A stretch of DNA of 64,000 nucleotides from Oscarella lobularis. Its lineage: Eukaryota; Porifera; Homoscleromorpha; Homosclerophorida; Oscarellidae. The notes beneath the pieces were generated by a model, which worked only from the letters and a program-made list of their open reading frames with translations, searched no databases and was not told where the DNA came from. Position numbers and translations under genes: made by a program. The DNA lies in the NCBI RefSeq assembly GCF_947507565.1, contig NC_089187.1, positions 496,001 through 560,000 on the forward strand, written 5' to 3'. Shown piece by piece: positions 53,016 to 64,000 of this stretch; position 1 is the stretch's first letter; each line of letters opens with the position of its first letter.

Positions 53016-55780
53016 TCACTGAGTCGGCACTTCCAAGTTCCTGCTTGAACTTTCAGTAATCCTGACCTCCTTCTCGTCAATTTTGTCTTCAATGTCTTGG
53101 CTATTGATCTTTCCCATGGCATGCCGTCGAGTCGTCTTTCTCTTTAGGCACGACGGGTGTCGACGCTTCGGTTTCGTTTTGGCAATAGAACGCAATTCGT
53201 TGACGCTGCATCGTAAAATCGACGGCATATTTCCGACGTCAATTCCTCTCTTGGAAAGATGCTCTCTGAGGAAGGATCTCGTCGCTCTCATGCCAGCCTG
53301 AAAAGATGCTATAGTTCTCTTATGTGCACAGCAAATTGGGTGTCTGCGTACTTCAATTAGAAACATTCGGTCTTCCTCTTCGAGATTCCAGTCAGTCGTT
53401 TCTATGTAGTCAGTATCGATGCCCACGGTTCGTTCCAAATCTTTAGGCTGCAATAAGACAGACGGATTAGCATTGCATCGCCTCCATCGCGCACTTACCG
53501 TCACAAAGAGTTTTTTCACGTTAATAGACAATGTTTCCTAGTAAAAATCTCCTAACTCTTTGATAACTTTCTTTTACTTTCAGTACTTACATGCATGGTG
53601 GAGACGAAATCCATGAAGCCGCTTATTTCGCGACGAGAGTAGCCGAGAAATTGGCTTTGAACGCTTACGCCTTTTCTCTCGATAAAGTGAACGATTTCTT
53701 GAAAGGTCACCTCGTCGTCGTTGTCGACGTCGAGCTCTTTGAACGCTTCGGCGGGATCCGTGTGGCCAAACAGTTTCATGGCGTCTTCCTGAGTAAAAGC
53801 ACTCGTCTAAAAAATAAGTTAATTATTTATATTATATAATTGTTTTTTTGCCTCGTTGAATGCGTCTTGCAAGTCTTCCAGCACAATGAATTCTTCATCT
53901 GTGTAATCATTTGCAGCAATTACCTAAACTCGTCATGTTATTGATTTGTGACGAGGCTGTTTATTGCAAGCTTGCTTTGAAAAATCTGTCTACTGCTTCC
54001 ACTAATTCCTCGTCGACGTCTTCTCCTTTATCCATCTTTTTCATCCACTGCTGATTGCGTCTCTTCGCCAACTTTGTACGAGGCATTGTCGTCGTTCGAT
54101 TCTCATCTCGCCTGTTCATCAGCGTTTTCATGACTTCTGTCTCCTTGCGAGAATACTGAAAGAAAAGGGAATTCGCTTGATTTTCTACGTTCATTATTAG
54201 ATTATTACCAAAAGTAAACCGATGGTTTTCTCGCTTCTCGGCTGGAATCTCTCCGCATCTTCCACCTGATGAGCAATGTCCTTGATATTGGCTATTCGAC
54301 GTAGATAGGCATCTTCCCTTTTCATAGATAACCACCAGCCTTAACAAGCCTTCAATAAGAAAAAGCAGCAATCCTTCCCACAAAGTTCCTTACCATCAAA
54401 TACGTGAATAGGAAAATTGCAAAGTACGCCACCGTCAACGTAATGATAAGTCTCTCCGTGCTGGTGCGACCGCACAGACTGATAAATTCCTGCGCGACAT
54501 CGGGATTTTTTTTGGTCCGACTCGCTTTTTTCGCCGGCGCGTTTGGCTCACCTGGGATCGACATAGACATGCGAACTGCCCATCGTATAGGCATGTTGGG
54601 TGTCGTTTTAGGATGAAAATATTCGACGCTCATGTGATTCAAATTCGTTGCGACAATGCACAACTCCCTGCCGTATTGTTTGTACACCTGAAAAAAATAA
54701 GACTTGGGGTTGAAGAGCAGCGAGGAGAATATCTATTACGTCCATGAAAGTAATATCGGCATTGCCTGTTTTCTTTTCCAGCGTTTCTCCAAACCAACGT
54801 AGGATTTTCCTACCCGGATTCCAACCGAATCCACTTAGGAGATTCGGAAGGACGCTGCACAGACCGCAAGAGTGATCTGCAAGAATCATAAAAATTTCAT
54901 GTATTTTTCTCTACTAGTTTTCGCTCGTCGTACCCAAGAGTATTCGTCTCGCGTCGGGTCTCGTGAGAAATTCGAACATTTCGAACGACGTGAATCCGAC
55001 GGAAAACAAGCAGGCGCACATGGCCCCAGAGCTGGCGCCCGCCACGCGACGAACTTGCCCGCTCACGCCCACCTCTTCCAGTACCTTGGATATCGTAAAA
55101 TGTTTCTAGTTTTCACGAGAAATGCGGAGGCTCACTCTCAATGCTCCAACGTAGGCCAATCCTTTATTTCCGCCGCCTTCGAAGACCAAATTTTCGAAAG
55201 GAAATTGAAACCCCAAATCGACGGTTTCAATTTCCTCGTCCTCTTCCGTCAAAGATTTCCGACGACGAAAGAATCGCGAAAAGCGCGACTTCCTGGTCCG
55301 GGAAATTGGTCGTGTCGGCGAAGCGACAGGCGACGTCACATCATACGACGGATCAGGAGCATCAGCGGCAGGAACTGCGGCCGTGGCAACAGTAGCGGCG
55401 GAGGCAACAGCGACGTTCGGTTCTTTCCTCGTCGTACGGCGACTAAAAATTTGCGAAAAACGCGATTTTCTTCTCTCGACGGGAATTGCTCTCTTAGGCG
55501 AGCCAACGCGCGACGACACTTCGGACGACGGTTCGGAACTAGGAGCGGCAGATTTCCTAGTTGCGTGTCTACTAAAATTTGCGCAGCTTCAATGTTAAAT
55601 TCGAGCGCTTTGTCCACGCGACGGCTCTTACGACAAGGCGGAGCCAGAGTTACTGGTCGTCGGGGAGAGAAGTCGATGAGTTCGACGTCGTTTCGCGGTT
55701 AGGTAGCGCTCTCGTTTACGCTCGCGCAAAATCAAATCGACGTCGACTGGATCGAGGGAAGTCGAGCAACAACTGCCCAT
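53016..55780 (-). CDS. Patatin-like phospholipase with EF-hand, paralogue A
   Basis: It starts MGSCCSTSL, an N-myristoylation pattern with two adjacent Cys for palmitoylation. A basic, disordered N-terminus has the motif KSRFSxxFxRR twice (about 55450 and 55280). The patatin domain follows: FENLVFEGGGNKGLAYVGAL (oxyanion loop, about 55190), nucleophile elbow GASSG (about 55035), LPNLLSGFGWNPG, VTFMD-like region, LCIVATNLNHMS, and the catalytic Asp in YVDGGVLCNFPIHVFDG (about 54430). An EF-hand loop DVDNDDEVTFQE (about 53720) and a C-terminal segment DLERTVGIDTDYIE (about 53420) follow. Ser and Asp are present, so lipid hydrolase activity is predicted at membranes, perhaps calcium-tuned. Paralogue B lies at 57685 on the other strand. 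Confidence 0.8.
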
Positions 55781-55853
55781 GTTTTGAACTGGGCTCACGT
55801 GCACGGAAAACCACGCCTTCGAGACTATATTGATAGCTATGTGTTATTCTTTT

Positions 55854-56240
55854 CTACGGCTTTGTTGCTAATTTTAGTTCGTTTTTGTCGAGAGGTTTGA
55901 GTTTTGCGAAAGCTTCGGCCCCCGACGGCTTTTCGCTTTGAAGTCGCTGCAGTTCGTCGACTTTGCGCGGTAATGCGTCGCGTAGAGCGTCGATTTCGGC
56001 GTCGATGCGCTTCTGGTCGCGCTTCAGCATTGCGTCGAAGTCGCCTCTCGGCATTTTGACGAACATCGTGCCGCAGAGCGTCCACACGCTTCGATCGTTC
56101 GTCTTTCGGGTGGCTCGTAATGCTTCCCGGTTTGCATTGCGTCGTCGGTCGAGATTGACGATCTCTTCTCTATCGGCCATCAGCTCTTCGGCGGCCAATT
56201 CGACGTCGGAGGCTAAGCGCAGAACTCTCTCGACGTCCAT
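55854..56240 (-). CDS. PDRG1: PDRG1, prefoldin-like subunit
   Basis: A single-exon 128-residue protein. It starts MDVERVLRLASDVELAAEEL and contains DREEIVNLDRRRNANREALR, FVKMPRGDFDAMLKRDQ and LKPLDKNELKLA. This matches PDRG1 (p53 and DNA-damage regulated 1), a beta-type prefoldin-like subunit of the R2TP/URI complex used in assembly of RNA polymerases and PIKKs. Two predicted helices flank the central beta hairpin. It lies 73 bp upstream of patatin paralogue A on the same strand. A decayed copy of its 5' half lies at 57379-57560. Confidence 0.9.
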   Translation of the reverse strand: MDVERVLRLASDVELAAEELMADREEIVNLDRRRNANREALRATRKTNDRSVWTLCGTMFVKMPRGDFDAMLKRDQKRIDAEIDALRDALPRKVDELQRLQSEKPSGAEAFAKLKPLDKNELKLATKP

Positions 56241-56393
56241 GAGGTTTACTTATCCGGGACTGCAGCGAAAAGAATCTTCCGCCATGCTTCCGCTATCTGT
56301 ACAGTATGACGGAACTCCTGCAGTACTTACACGATAAACAATACAATAATATTTCAAGTCAATAGCTCAACCAAAATAAATAAACTGAAGTCA

Positions 56394-57299
56394 CTAACAC
56401 ATGTCGTCAATTCCTCCTGTAACGCTCACTTTAAGACGAAACGCATCATATGCACGACATGACGCTCCAACTGGCGCTTCATACGGAAAAAACAATTTCG
56501 ACGGCGAAAAAACAAAAATTTCTTGCCCAAAGTCGGTGCAAGCCAGACTATTTAAGCGAGATACTACCGACGATCCATTCGGAGCTTTTTCGTAGATGGT
56601 AACATCCAGTTCTGTCAAGGAGGCGGAATTTCCCGGGACGTAATGGCCAATACGAACGATAGCGACGTATTGCACGTAGGGGTCGCAAAGGTAATCAGCC
56701 AGCTTCTCGGCGCTCACTGGCAGACAATTGGCATCAACGACTTCTACAATCACCGTGGCATGCGGCCGGCCGCCCTGAAGGGAGCGTGAACCGCCTGCAA
56801 CGTCGGCGATGTAGAAAGCTCGATCAGGATTAGAAAACGGGAATATATTCACACCAAAAGTGCAACGGAAAGTCCCAGTTAAGAAACCCTAGAATTTGAT
56901 CGAAAGTGTGGGAAGCGCGCTGACGAGGATGATTCGGCGGCACAGCTATAACGCTGTATTCTCCGGACGAATTTCTTTCGACTCTCATATCCACGTGGGA
57001 TAGTGCGTGGACGAATTTTTCGAAGACGGCTTCGTCCGAGTCGAGCGCATAAGCTAAATCAATCGGAAACGGTTTTCCTTTTCCTGTACAAACGACAAAC
57101 TTCGGTTGGTCCTTTCCAAGACCAACGACAATGTTCTAAAAGGCAAGAGTTACCACGTGCGGAACGATACACACACGAAGAAGGGACCTTGGTAGGCTCA
57201 TCTAAAGCCACGTAAAGACAGCAGCGTTCGTCGACGAGAACAAGTTCTCTGCCGGGGAAACGACCGTGTTCCTGTACCTCTGCCACCTCTGCCTGCATC
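56394..57299 (-). CDS. Unrecognised protein
   Basis: A likely Met at 57299 opens MQAEVAEVQEHGRFPGREL and VLVDERCCLYVALDEPTK. A phase-0 intron of about 50 nt leads to NIVVGLGKDQPKFVV and DSDEAVFEKFVHALSHVDMRV. Further frame joins near 56860-56800 are unclear. The last part includes GGRPHATVIVEVVDANCLPV, LADYLCDPYVQYVAIVRIG, ELDVTIYEKAP and EIFVFSPSKLFFPYEAP, ending at 56394. I recognise no family; nothing suggests membrane segments. A decayed PDRG1 5' copy sits directly upstream in the same direction and may provide its promoter. The exon model is tentative. Confidence 0.5.
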
Positions 57300-57378
57300 G
57301 TGTTTTGGAGTGCTCTCGTGCTTTGCGATTCCCGTATGTATCCGGCATGGGTCGATCCGGGTCGCGTACTGCATGCAT

Positions 57379-57560
57379 GTAGAGCGTCGATTTCGGCGTT
57401 GATGTGCTTCTGGTCGCGCTTCAGCGTGCCGCAGAGCGTCCACACGCTTCGATCGTTCGTCTTTCGGTTTGCATTGCGTCGTCGGTCGAGATTGACGCGA
57501 CAATCTCTTCTCTATCGCCATCAGCTCTTCGGCGGCCAATTCAACGTCGACGACGTCCAT
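57379..57560 (-). pseudogene. Decayed duplicate of the PDRG1 5' half
   Basis: It starts with the same ATG context as PDRG1 (MDV...VELAAEELMA) and stays nearly identical at nucleotide level through RRNAN and WTLCGT to AEIDAL. Relative to PDRG1 it lacks two blocks of roughly 20 and 34 nt and has a small insertion after ELMA, so the frame is lost. The match continues upstream past the ATG to about 57617 (ctgcagcg, aaagaatcttccg), showing the PDRG1 promoter was copied too. The 3' half is absent. Confidence 0.8.
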
Positions 57561-57684
57561 GAGGTTATCCGGGGGGCTGCAGCGGCTAGCGGAAAGAATC
57601 TTCCGTTATCTGTAGCATTCCTCGTTGCTATGATGCATTTCCTGACTTCCTTGCCTACGCAAATGCAAATCCCGTACTCGAACC
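57561..57684. promoter_or_regulatory. Duplicated PDRG1 promoter, now in front of patatin paralogue B
   Basis: The first half of this interval matches the upstream region of the intact PDRG1 (after 56240). Patatin B starts at 57685 in the opposite direction, so the copied promoter may serve it. This is inference from position and similarity. Confidence 0.4.
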
Positions 57685-59843
57685 ATGGGAGTTGGCTGCT
57701 CCTCGCATCGAAGCAACAAAGTGCAGCCCTTTCGCATCAATCGGCCAAAGTCTTCTAGTCCATGTCCTCCCTTGCCTAAGACAGGCATTGGGATAGAGGA
57801 CTCAGACGATTATCAATCGCTTTTTCCTTTCGAGAATCTCGTATTCGAAGGCGGTGGAATTAAAGGACTAGCATACGTTGGAGCTCTCAAGGCACATAGA
57901 CTACGTCCATACATACATCAGGAAAAAAAAGACGAATTCACTTCCTCTCCCCTTCAGGTCCTAGACGACATAGGCGTTTTACAGAACGTGAAACGATACG
58001 CCGGTTCGAGCGCCGGAGCGACGTGCGCGTGCCTATTAGCTGTCGGCTGCACCGTCGAACAACTATGGGAGTTTTTGAACCAGGACATCAAGAAAGAGCT
58101 TCAGGGTAAACAAAAAACAAGGGCGGCTCTGTGGGATGCAAGAGCTGCTCCCCCATTCGCTGGCGTCAATGTTATTGGTAAGGGATCGCATGCCTGTTTT
58201 TCTTAGATCATTCGTGCGGGTTATTGAGTCTGTTGCCTAATTTGGTACGTCGCTACGGATGGAATCCGGGCAGCCGACTTCTCAAGTGGTTTGGGAACGT
58301 GTTGAGGGAGCAGACGGGAAATCCTGATATCACTTTTATGGATGTGTACGAACGATACGGCAAGGAGCTGTGCATCGTCACGACCAACTTGGATTACATG
58401 ACGGAAGAATATTTGCATCCGAAAACGACGCCCAGTATGCCGATTCGAGAAGCTGTTCGACTGTCTATTTCCATACCAAGTGAGTTTTGTCTCTATCCAT
58501 TTATGATTTTAAATTTTTTTCAGTCGTTTTTCAGTCGCCGACGAGACGTCAATACGGAGAAATTAATTATTACACAGATGGAGGTCTCATATGCAATTAT
58601 CCTATTCATGCATTCGACGGTTAGTCTTGAGATTTACACACGTAACAAAATTCTTGACCTATTATTATTCTAGGCTGGTGGCTGTCTCTGCAAAAGAAGG
58701 ACGGTTTCATGAGACGCATACGATCTCTGAAGAGTGCCTCGTTGCAGTACGATCGATCTGAACGCTTCAAGGGAAGAAATGCAAAGAGCCTCGGCTTCTT
58801 AGTGGTATGTGCTGCCAGCTTTTGCATCTGAGCCTATAGTTACTCTCCATATAGTTTTCTCAAGGAGAAACTGAGCTAATGAGATCAAGCTTCGGAGAAA
58901 GAGAAAACGGCGATGTTCTTGAAAGACCTAATACGAAGTTAGCAAGGTAGGAGTCACGGCTTCTGGCAGGCAAATTCTATAGATAATTTTACCAAAGACG
59001 TCGATCTAAAATTCGACAAGAGGAAGAAGTGGACAGTGCCATCCTAGATGCTGTGGAACGACTATTTCAGGTTTTTCAATTATTACCTATACACTATTTC
59101 TTATTCTCGTTGTTTCTTCTAAGGCTCTAACGGCCAGTGACATGAATGGGAGTCAGTTTATCGAAATAAATGAACTACGTTTTGCATTCAAGAGCGAGGT
59201 ATGTAAACCGAACGATGTCCCTCTACTACTGTAATGTTCTTTTGTAGATAGGTGGGTTTTCGTCTGAGGATGCTCGTGTGCTCTTTGGCCACGAAAACGT
59301 AGAGCAGGCCTTTATTGAGCTGGACAATGACGGCGACGGGAAAATTTCCTTTGACGAACTGGCTTTATTTATTTCACGCAAAGGCGTGAATTTTAACACT
59401 TATTTTCTGGGATATAAACGAAAAGCTATAACAAATTGGCGAGATTTCATTTCTAGCGTGCACGTAAGCAACGACGTTATTTTTAATTAAATAATGATAT
59501 CATTTCATCTCACGAAGGGTGCCTTGGCAATTAACGTCAAGAGATTATTTGTACGGGTGAGGCTTAGATTCATTGCTCATTTCAAGTTAACTATTTTATG
59601 TCTTTCTTTTAGGAAAAGGACCTTGATCGAACTGTTGGAATTGACACAGACTACGTTGAGTCAAGTGACTATGATCTCGAGACAGACGACAAACTTTTTC
59701 TTGTGAAGGTATGATAAAGTGTTTTTCAATTTTCTTATCTTTATTCTCCAACGTAGGCAGGAATACGAGCTGCGAAGGCGTTTCTAAAAGACAATCTTAA
59801 AAACCGAAGAATTGAAAATTGCAACTTTCCGCGTGGTTTATAA
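57685..59843 (+). CDS. Patatin-like phospholipase with EF-hand, paralogue B
   Basis: It starts MGVGCSSHRSNK, again a myristoylation pattern followed by Cys. The patatin domain shows FENLVFEGGGIKGLAYVGAL (about 57830), nucleophile elbow GSSAG (about 58010), LPNLVRRYGWNPGS, ITFMDVYERYGKELCIVTTN and the catalytic Asp in YYTDGGLICNYPIHAFDG (about 58570-58620). A canonical EF-hand loop DNDGDGKISFDE (about 59330) and the shared C-terminal block DLDRTVGIDTDYVE (about 59610) and KAGIRAAKAFL follow, ending at 59843. The N-terminal basic region of paralogue A is missing. Catalytic Ser and Asp are present. Likely a membrane-anchored, calcium-responsive lipase, by inference. Confidence 0.82.
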
Positions 59844-60002
59844 CTGAAATTCCTTTCTATTCTACCCGTCCTCTCGCTTTATTATTCCCGCCAACAGAGA
59901 GTTTCCTCACGTGGATAGCGCACTCTATCGCCACCCGCACGCTACAAGTCGACGTCACGTTATCTCGTTCTCCTTGCGACCTCCCTTCGGCAAAAGAAAG
60001 TG

Positions 60003-63000
60003 ATGGTGAAAGGCCTCAACACGTCGATCGGAAGCCGAGGCGCCCGCGGGGGATCGGTATCGTCCCGAAGCGACCAGATACAGATCACCGTGGGTCTTCT
60101 GGACGATTCTCAATTCGTTCGAGGCTTTCCGGTAAAGGGGAAAAACAGCGCGAAAACCCCGCGAAGACGCGAAAGTCCCGACCGACGATAGTAGGCGCGC
60201 AAATGCACTGAGACGATGCAAACGCGTTCCTTATATTGAGAGCCCTGCTTCGGTGAGAGAATGCGTGGTATGCTAAACGGGGAATTCGCTTCCAGCCCCA
60301 CGGTCTCCATTTTTCTGTTGACGCCCCCTTTCTAGAAACGCGTGAAAGGCCTCGAGATACTCCAAGCCGTACTCGATCATCTCGATCTGATCGAACGAGC
60401 CTATTTCGGCCTACAATACACCGACGAAGATGATCAGATGGTGAGTTTTCCGAAAAGAGAGGGGGCCCCCTTTCCTAAAACTCCATCCCCTTACGTTTAG
60501 CGATGGCTCGACGTGAACAAACCAGCTCGCAAGCAGCTGAGACGTGGGAATCGAGTAAAAAAAACGCTTCCTCCCTATAAATTTATTCGCAGGCGCCGTC
60601 GATCCGGCCGTTCTTTATTTCCGCGTCAAGTTCTACGTTCTCGATCCGAATCGTCTCCAGGAGGAATTGACGCGGTACGAACGAGCGCCCGCGCGACGTT
60701 TTTTTTATATCGATCGTGTTTGCGTTTCAGATATCAGTTCTTTCTTCAACTGAAGCACGATATACTACGAAACAAGTGCGATTTGGATTCCCTACGATTC
60801 CCGTCTCTATATTCGTTTCTAGATTGCCTGTTTCGTCCGAATTGGCCGCGCTGCTCTCCTCCTACGCCGTCCAGTGTAAGAAAGAACGAACATTTTGATC
60901 TTTTTTGAAATCGAAATTTTTTATTCCTTTTTCTTTTTTTTTTTAGCTGAATTGGGCGACTACGATCCGTCGATACATACCCAGGGCTATTTGTCTGAGT
61001 TTCGATTCGTTCCCGATCAGGCGAGTCGAGACAGGAGACCCCTTGTGTCCCATCAACTTTCCTTCCTCTAGTCGGAAGATCTCGAATCGCACATAGCGGA
61101 AATACACAAAACTCTAGCGTAAGTAGTCGTTTTCCTTGTAGCGTGTTTTTCTTTGGAACGAGACTAATGGGATTTTAGCGGTCAGACGCCTTCGGACGCC
61201 GAGTTCAATTTTCTCGACCGAGTGAAGCACTTGGACTTGTATGGAATCGATTTACACTACGCCAAGGTAACCGACCCCCTCGAACAGAAGAAAAGGCTTT
61301 TGTTTGTCATGTTAGTACAGCTGCTTGTATTGCGTATTTTTGTTAGGATCACGACGACACGGAATTATATTTGGGTGTGACAGCCAGCGGGATTGTGGTT
61401 TTTGCCAACCAGCAGCGAATCAATACGTTTTCCTGGTACTGGGGGGGATCGCAGATGTTGGTCTGCGGTGCCAATCGATTCGTTTAGGCCTAAAATGAGA
61501 AAGATATCCTTCAAGAGGAAACGGTTTTATATCCAATTGAAACAGGAAGAGGTCAGGTTGTATTACGTTGTGCGGTTGTTGGGTGGGGGGTCCTCCTTTG
61601 GAAACCAAAACGAAGCCAAGTGCACATAGTGTTTATATGTGGTGGGGACTAATGGCCTGCAGGTGGGTCGCACCGATTAGGAAAACTTGATAACTTGGAA
61701 CTGTCACCGAAAGAGATACCGGATCATTTTTGATATGCAAAGAAGGAATAATTGGAGATACGTCGCAGATACTGAAGTGACTCGTTTTGGGGGGCTTCTT
61801 TCTGGCATACTGCCAGCTCATACACATGCATGTGCTCCAAGGATGCAAAGAACGTTAGGACTAGTTTGACGTTCCCCTACTTAGGAATTTTGGGCATTAG
61901 ATCAGAAAATTAATTAATGGATTTTTTGATCTTATAGGATAGTCCCTATAATGACGTTGTCGAGTTCAACTTGTTGACGCGAAAGAGTTGCAAGGGCTTC
62001 TGGAAAACGTGCGTCGAACATCATTCGTTTTTTCGCTTGGACGAGGTGAAGGAATCTCGCTACAAGGTCGTCACGATGTTACGTTTTGGATCCAAATTTC
62101 GATACAGGTATAAAGGAAATCTTTCGAGAGGGGGAAACAATTTCTATACAGAGTTTATCTACCTTAGTGGGAGAACCCAAAGGCAGACGGAAGAGCATGG
62201 TCGAAGGAAGAACCGCAATCTTGATTTTACAAGGTACATATAATACTCACGCGTATAATTTTTCTTGATTTTTGCTTTTCTAGATCTCCTAGCAAGAGAT
62301 TTCATCGTCGCACTGTGGGACGTAAGCGATTGGGCATCGCCTTCTCGATTCGCTCTTTAGTTGACTTCTCTTTTCAGCCTATACAACTTTTAGCTTAGAT
62401 CGAAATAAGAAAGTTGGCTTGGATCCTCCGCCTCCGCCTCCTGTCGTTCCCGCGGCAAGTGCACCGGCGAAATATGTTGCGCCATCCGCTCCTGTCGAAA
62501 TCGAGTAAAATAGATATCGATTATGTGTTGATATTGTAATCTGTTGTCCCCCTTCCCAGAGAGCCGGACACCGTCAAGAAGGAAAAGACCCAGCAGCCAG
62601 ACATAATAATGTCAGCTGTACCTGTTCCAAGTGAAGTAAGGAGGATGTTTGTGAGATGGACAGGTGTAACTGTATCATTTAGCCACCAGATGATAGAAAC
62701 GCAGTGTCAAGTGACGGATTGCTGACAATAAAGTAGACAAAAGTACAGAGAACAAGCCAGTTTCATTACTCCCTCTCCTCTAGATTGGAGCCCGATGAGA
62801 GAGGCCGCTTCGGCTTCAACGTGAAAGGCGGAGCAGATCAGAATCTTCCCGTCGTCGTCTCTAGAGTGACTCCGGGAACTCCGGTACTACCTAGCGTTCT
62901 TCGTCCTCCGAGGATGATTCTCTTTGTCTCAGGCTGCCACGGTCGTTCCCAAGTTGACCGAAGGCGATCAGGTGCTCTTCATCAATGGAACGACGGTCGC

Positions 63001-64000
63001 CGACAAGAATCACGAGCAGGTGGTGATGCTGATTCGGGAGACGAGAGATTTGAGGCCTCGAGAGCTGAAACTCGTCGTCAAGCCAGCAAGTAAGGAGAGC
63101 CATACCATAAAGAATCAATTGCGTATAAGAAATACTAGGTCCCATTCATTGGAGAATTCCCAACTCGGAAGCGAATCTCAGAACGTCGATGGCAATACTG
63201 AAAGAGGTAAAATAATTACGATATTTGTTAGATTTTTGTTCACGTATTTGTCTAGACTCTTGGCTCTAGCGCTCTCTATTCTCAGTTTGAGGTAAGTCCT
63301 GATGCTCGCGCTGTTGTCCAGGGGGCGAGAAGTCTTTCGCGTAGAATCTCTACAAAAAGACTCCTGGATTATCGATGGAGGACGGAGCAAAGCCAGAGAA
63401 CGCGCCAAAGAACCGATACGGAGACATTGTTCCCTGTGAGAGAAAAAAACGAAAGCAAAGAAACGATTCAAATACGAAGCCTTCGTCTTCTTTTAGATGA
63501 TTTCACCAGGGTCTTCCTCCTTGGCGGATCCCACGATTACATCAACGCAAACTTCGTGAACGTGAGTGTGGCGGGAGAAAGACGATTAAATCAGCCGTGC
63601 GGTTAATTAATTAACGATTCTACCCTTCTGACGTCCAGATTGAACTTCCTCATAACGAAAGCGTGAACAAATACGTCGCAAGCCAGGGAACCCTTCAATC
63701 GACGGTTCCGGACATGTGGCTCGTACGTAAATCCAATAAGCGTTCCTCCCTTTCATTCTCTCTTGATTGCGTACACGCGTTCTACAGATGCTGTGGGAAC
63801 AGGACATCCGTCTCGTCGTCATGCTGACGCACGAATACGAAAGCGGCAAATTGAAGTGCTTTCGCTATTGGCCCGCCTCCGGCCAGTCGATTACCCACAA
63901 CAAAATCGAAGTGACGTGCGAGGAAGAGAATGAAATCGATGACACGGCGACGTCGCGACTCTTCACCATGAAAGACCTAGAGGTGCACTTAGTCCTATTA
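60003..64000 (+). CDS. PTPN3/PTPN4-type FERM-PDZ tyrosine phosphatase, 3' partial
   Basis: [13 protein letters not shown] opens the protein. The FERM domain follows: [98 protein letters not shown]. The FERM C-lobe and adjacent (FA) region have [20 protein letters not shown] (about 61240) and [17 protein letters not shown] (about 62010). A PDZ domain (about 62790-63090; [23 protein letters not shown]) and the start of a phosphatase domain (YINANFVN about 63540, [15 protein letters not shown]) follow. The catalytic Cys loop lies beyond the window. This domain order is specific to PTPN3/PTPN4, which act at membrane-cytoskeleton junctions. Confidence 0.9.

Overview
The window is gene-dense animal nuclear DNA. 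It shows about 24 protein genes in 64 kb, nearly all split by very short GT-AG introns (typically 50-70 nt), on both strands, often with under 300 bp between genes. The gene set is metazoan: NEK10, INF2 formin, BRCA1, B4GAT1, a CARF-type regulator, sushi/TSP1/WAP secreted proteins, a FERM-PDZ tyrosine phosphatase and a Golgi kinase. The compactness together with tiny introns suggests an early-branching animal; a homoscleromorph-type sponge would fit, but that is inference, not proof.

Layout. 1-4.7 kb: two tandem secreted sushi/TSP1 paralogues (+), the first cut by the window start. 4.8-9.7 kb: a CARF/ALS2CR8-domain gene and a type II Golgi kinase-like gene (both -). 9.9-12.8 kb: a tandem pair of unrecognised secreted Cys-rich proteins with Thr/Pro linkers (+). 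13.2-25.6 kb: NEK10 and a VWA3-type protein (both -). 25.8-27.3 kb: an atypical Rho GTPase (+). 27.4-31.0 kb: a compact BRCA1 (-) that appears only after splicing, with an N-terminal RING, a disordered centre and two BRCT repeats. 31.3-35.9 kb: EFTUD2 (-), divergent from PRPS (36.1-37.7 kb, +). 38.0-40.5 kb: a BTB-BACK protein and SNF8/VPS22 (both -), with SNF8 head-to-head with SARNP (40.6-41.9 kb, +). 42.1-49.8 kb: INF2 and glycyl-tRNA synthetase (both -), the latter 33 bp from the divergent B4GAT1 (49.9-51.3 kb, +). 51.4-52.8 kb: CNOT9 (-). 53.0-59.8 kb: two divergent patatin/EF-hand paralogues surrounding PDRG1, an unrecognised gene and a decayed PDRG1 copy. 60.0-64 kb: a PTPN3/4-type phosphatase (+), cut by the window end.

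The genes do not form one pathway. Most are housekeeping genes (splicing, tRNA charging, nucleotide supply, mRNA decay, ESCRT-II), several sharing very short bidirectional promoters. Lineage novelty lies in the tandem or near-tandem duplicates: the secreted sushi/TSP1 pair, the Cys/Thr-Pro pair and the lipidated patatin/EF-hand pair. All exon boundaries were inferred by eye from reading-frame phase and splice consensus.
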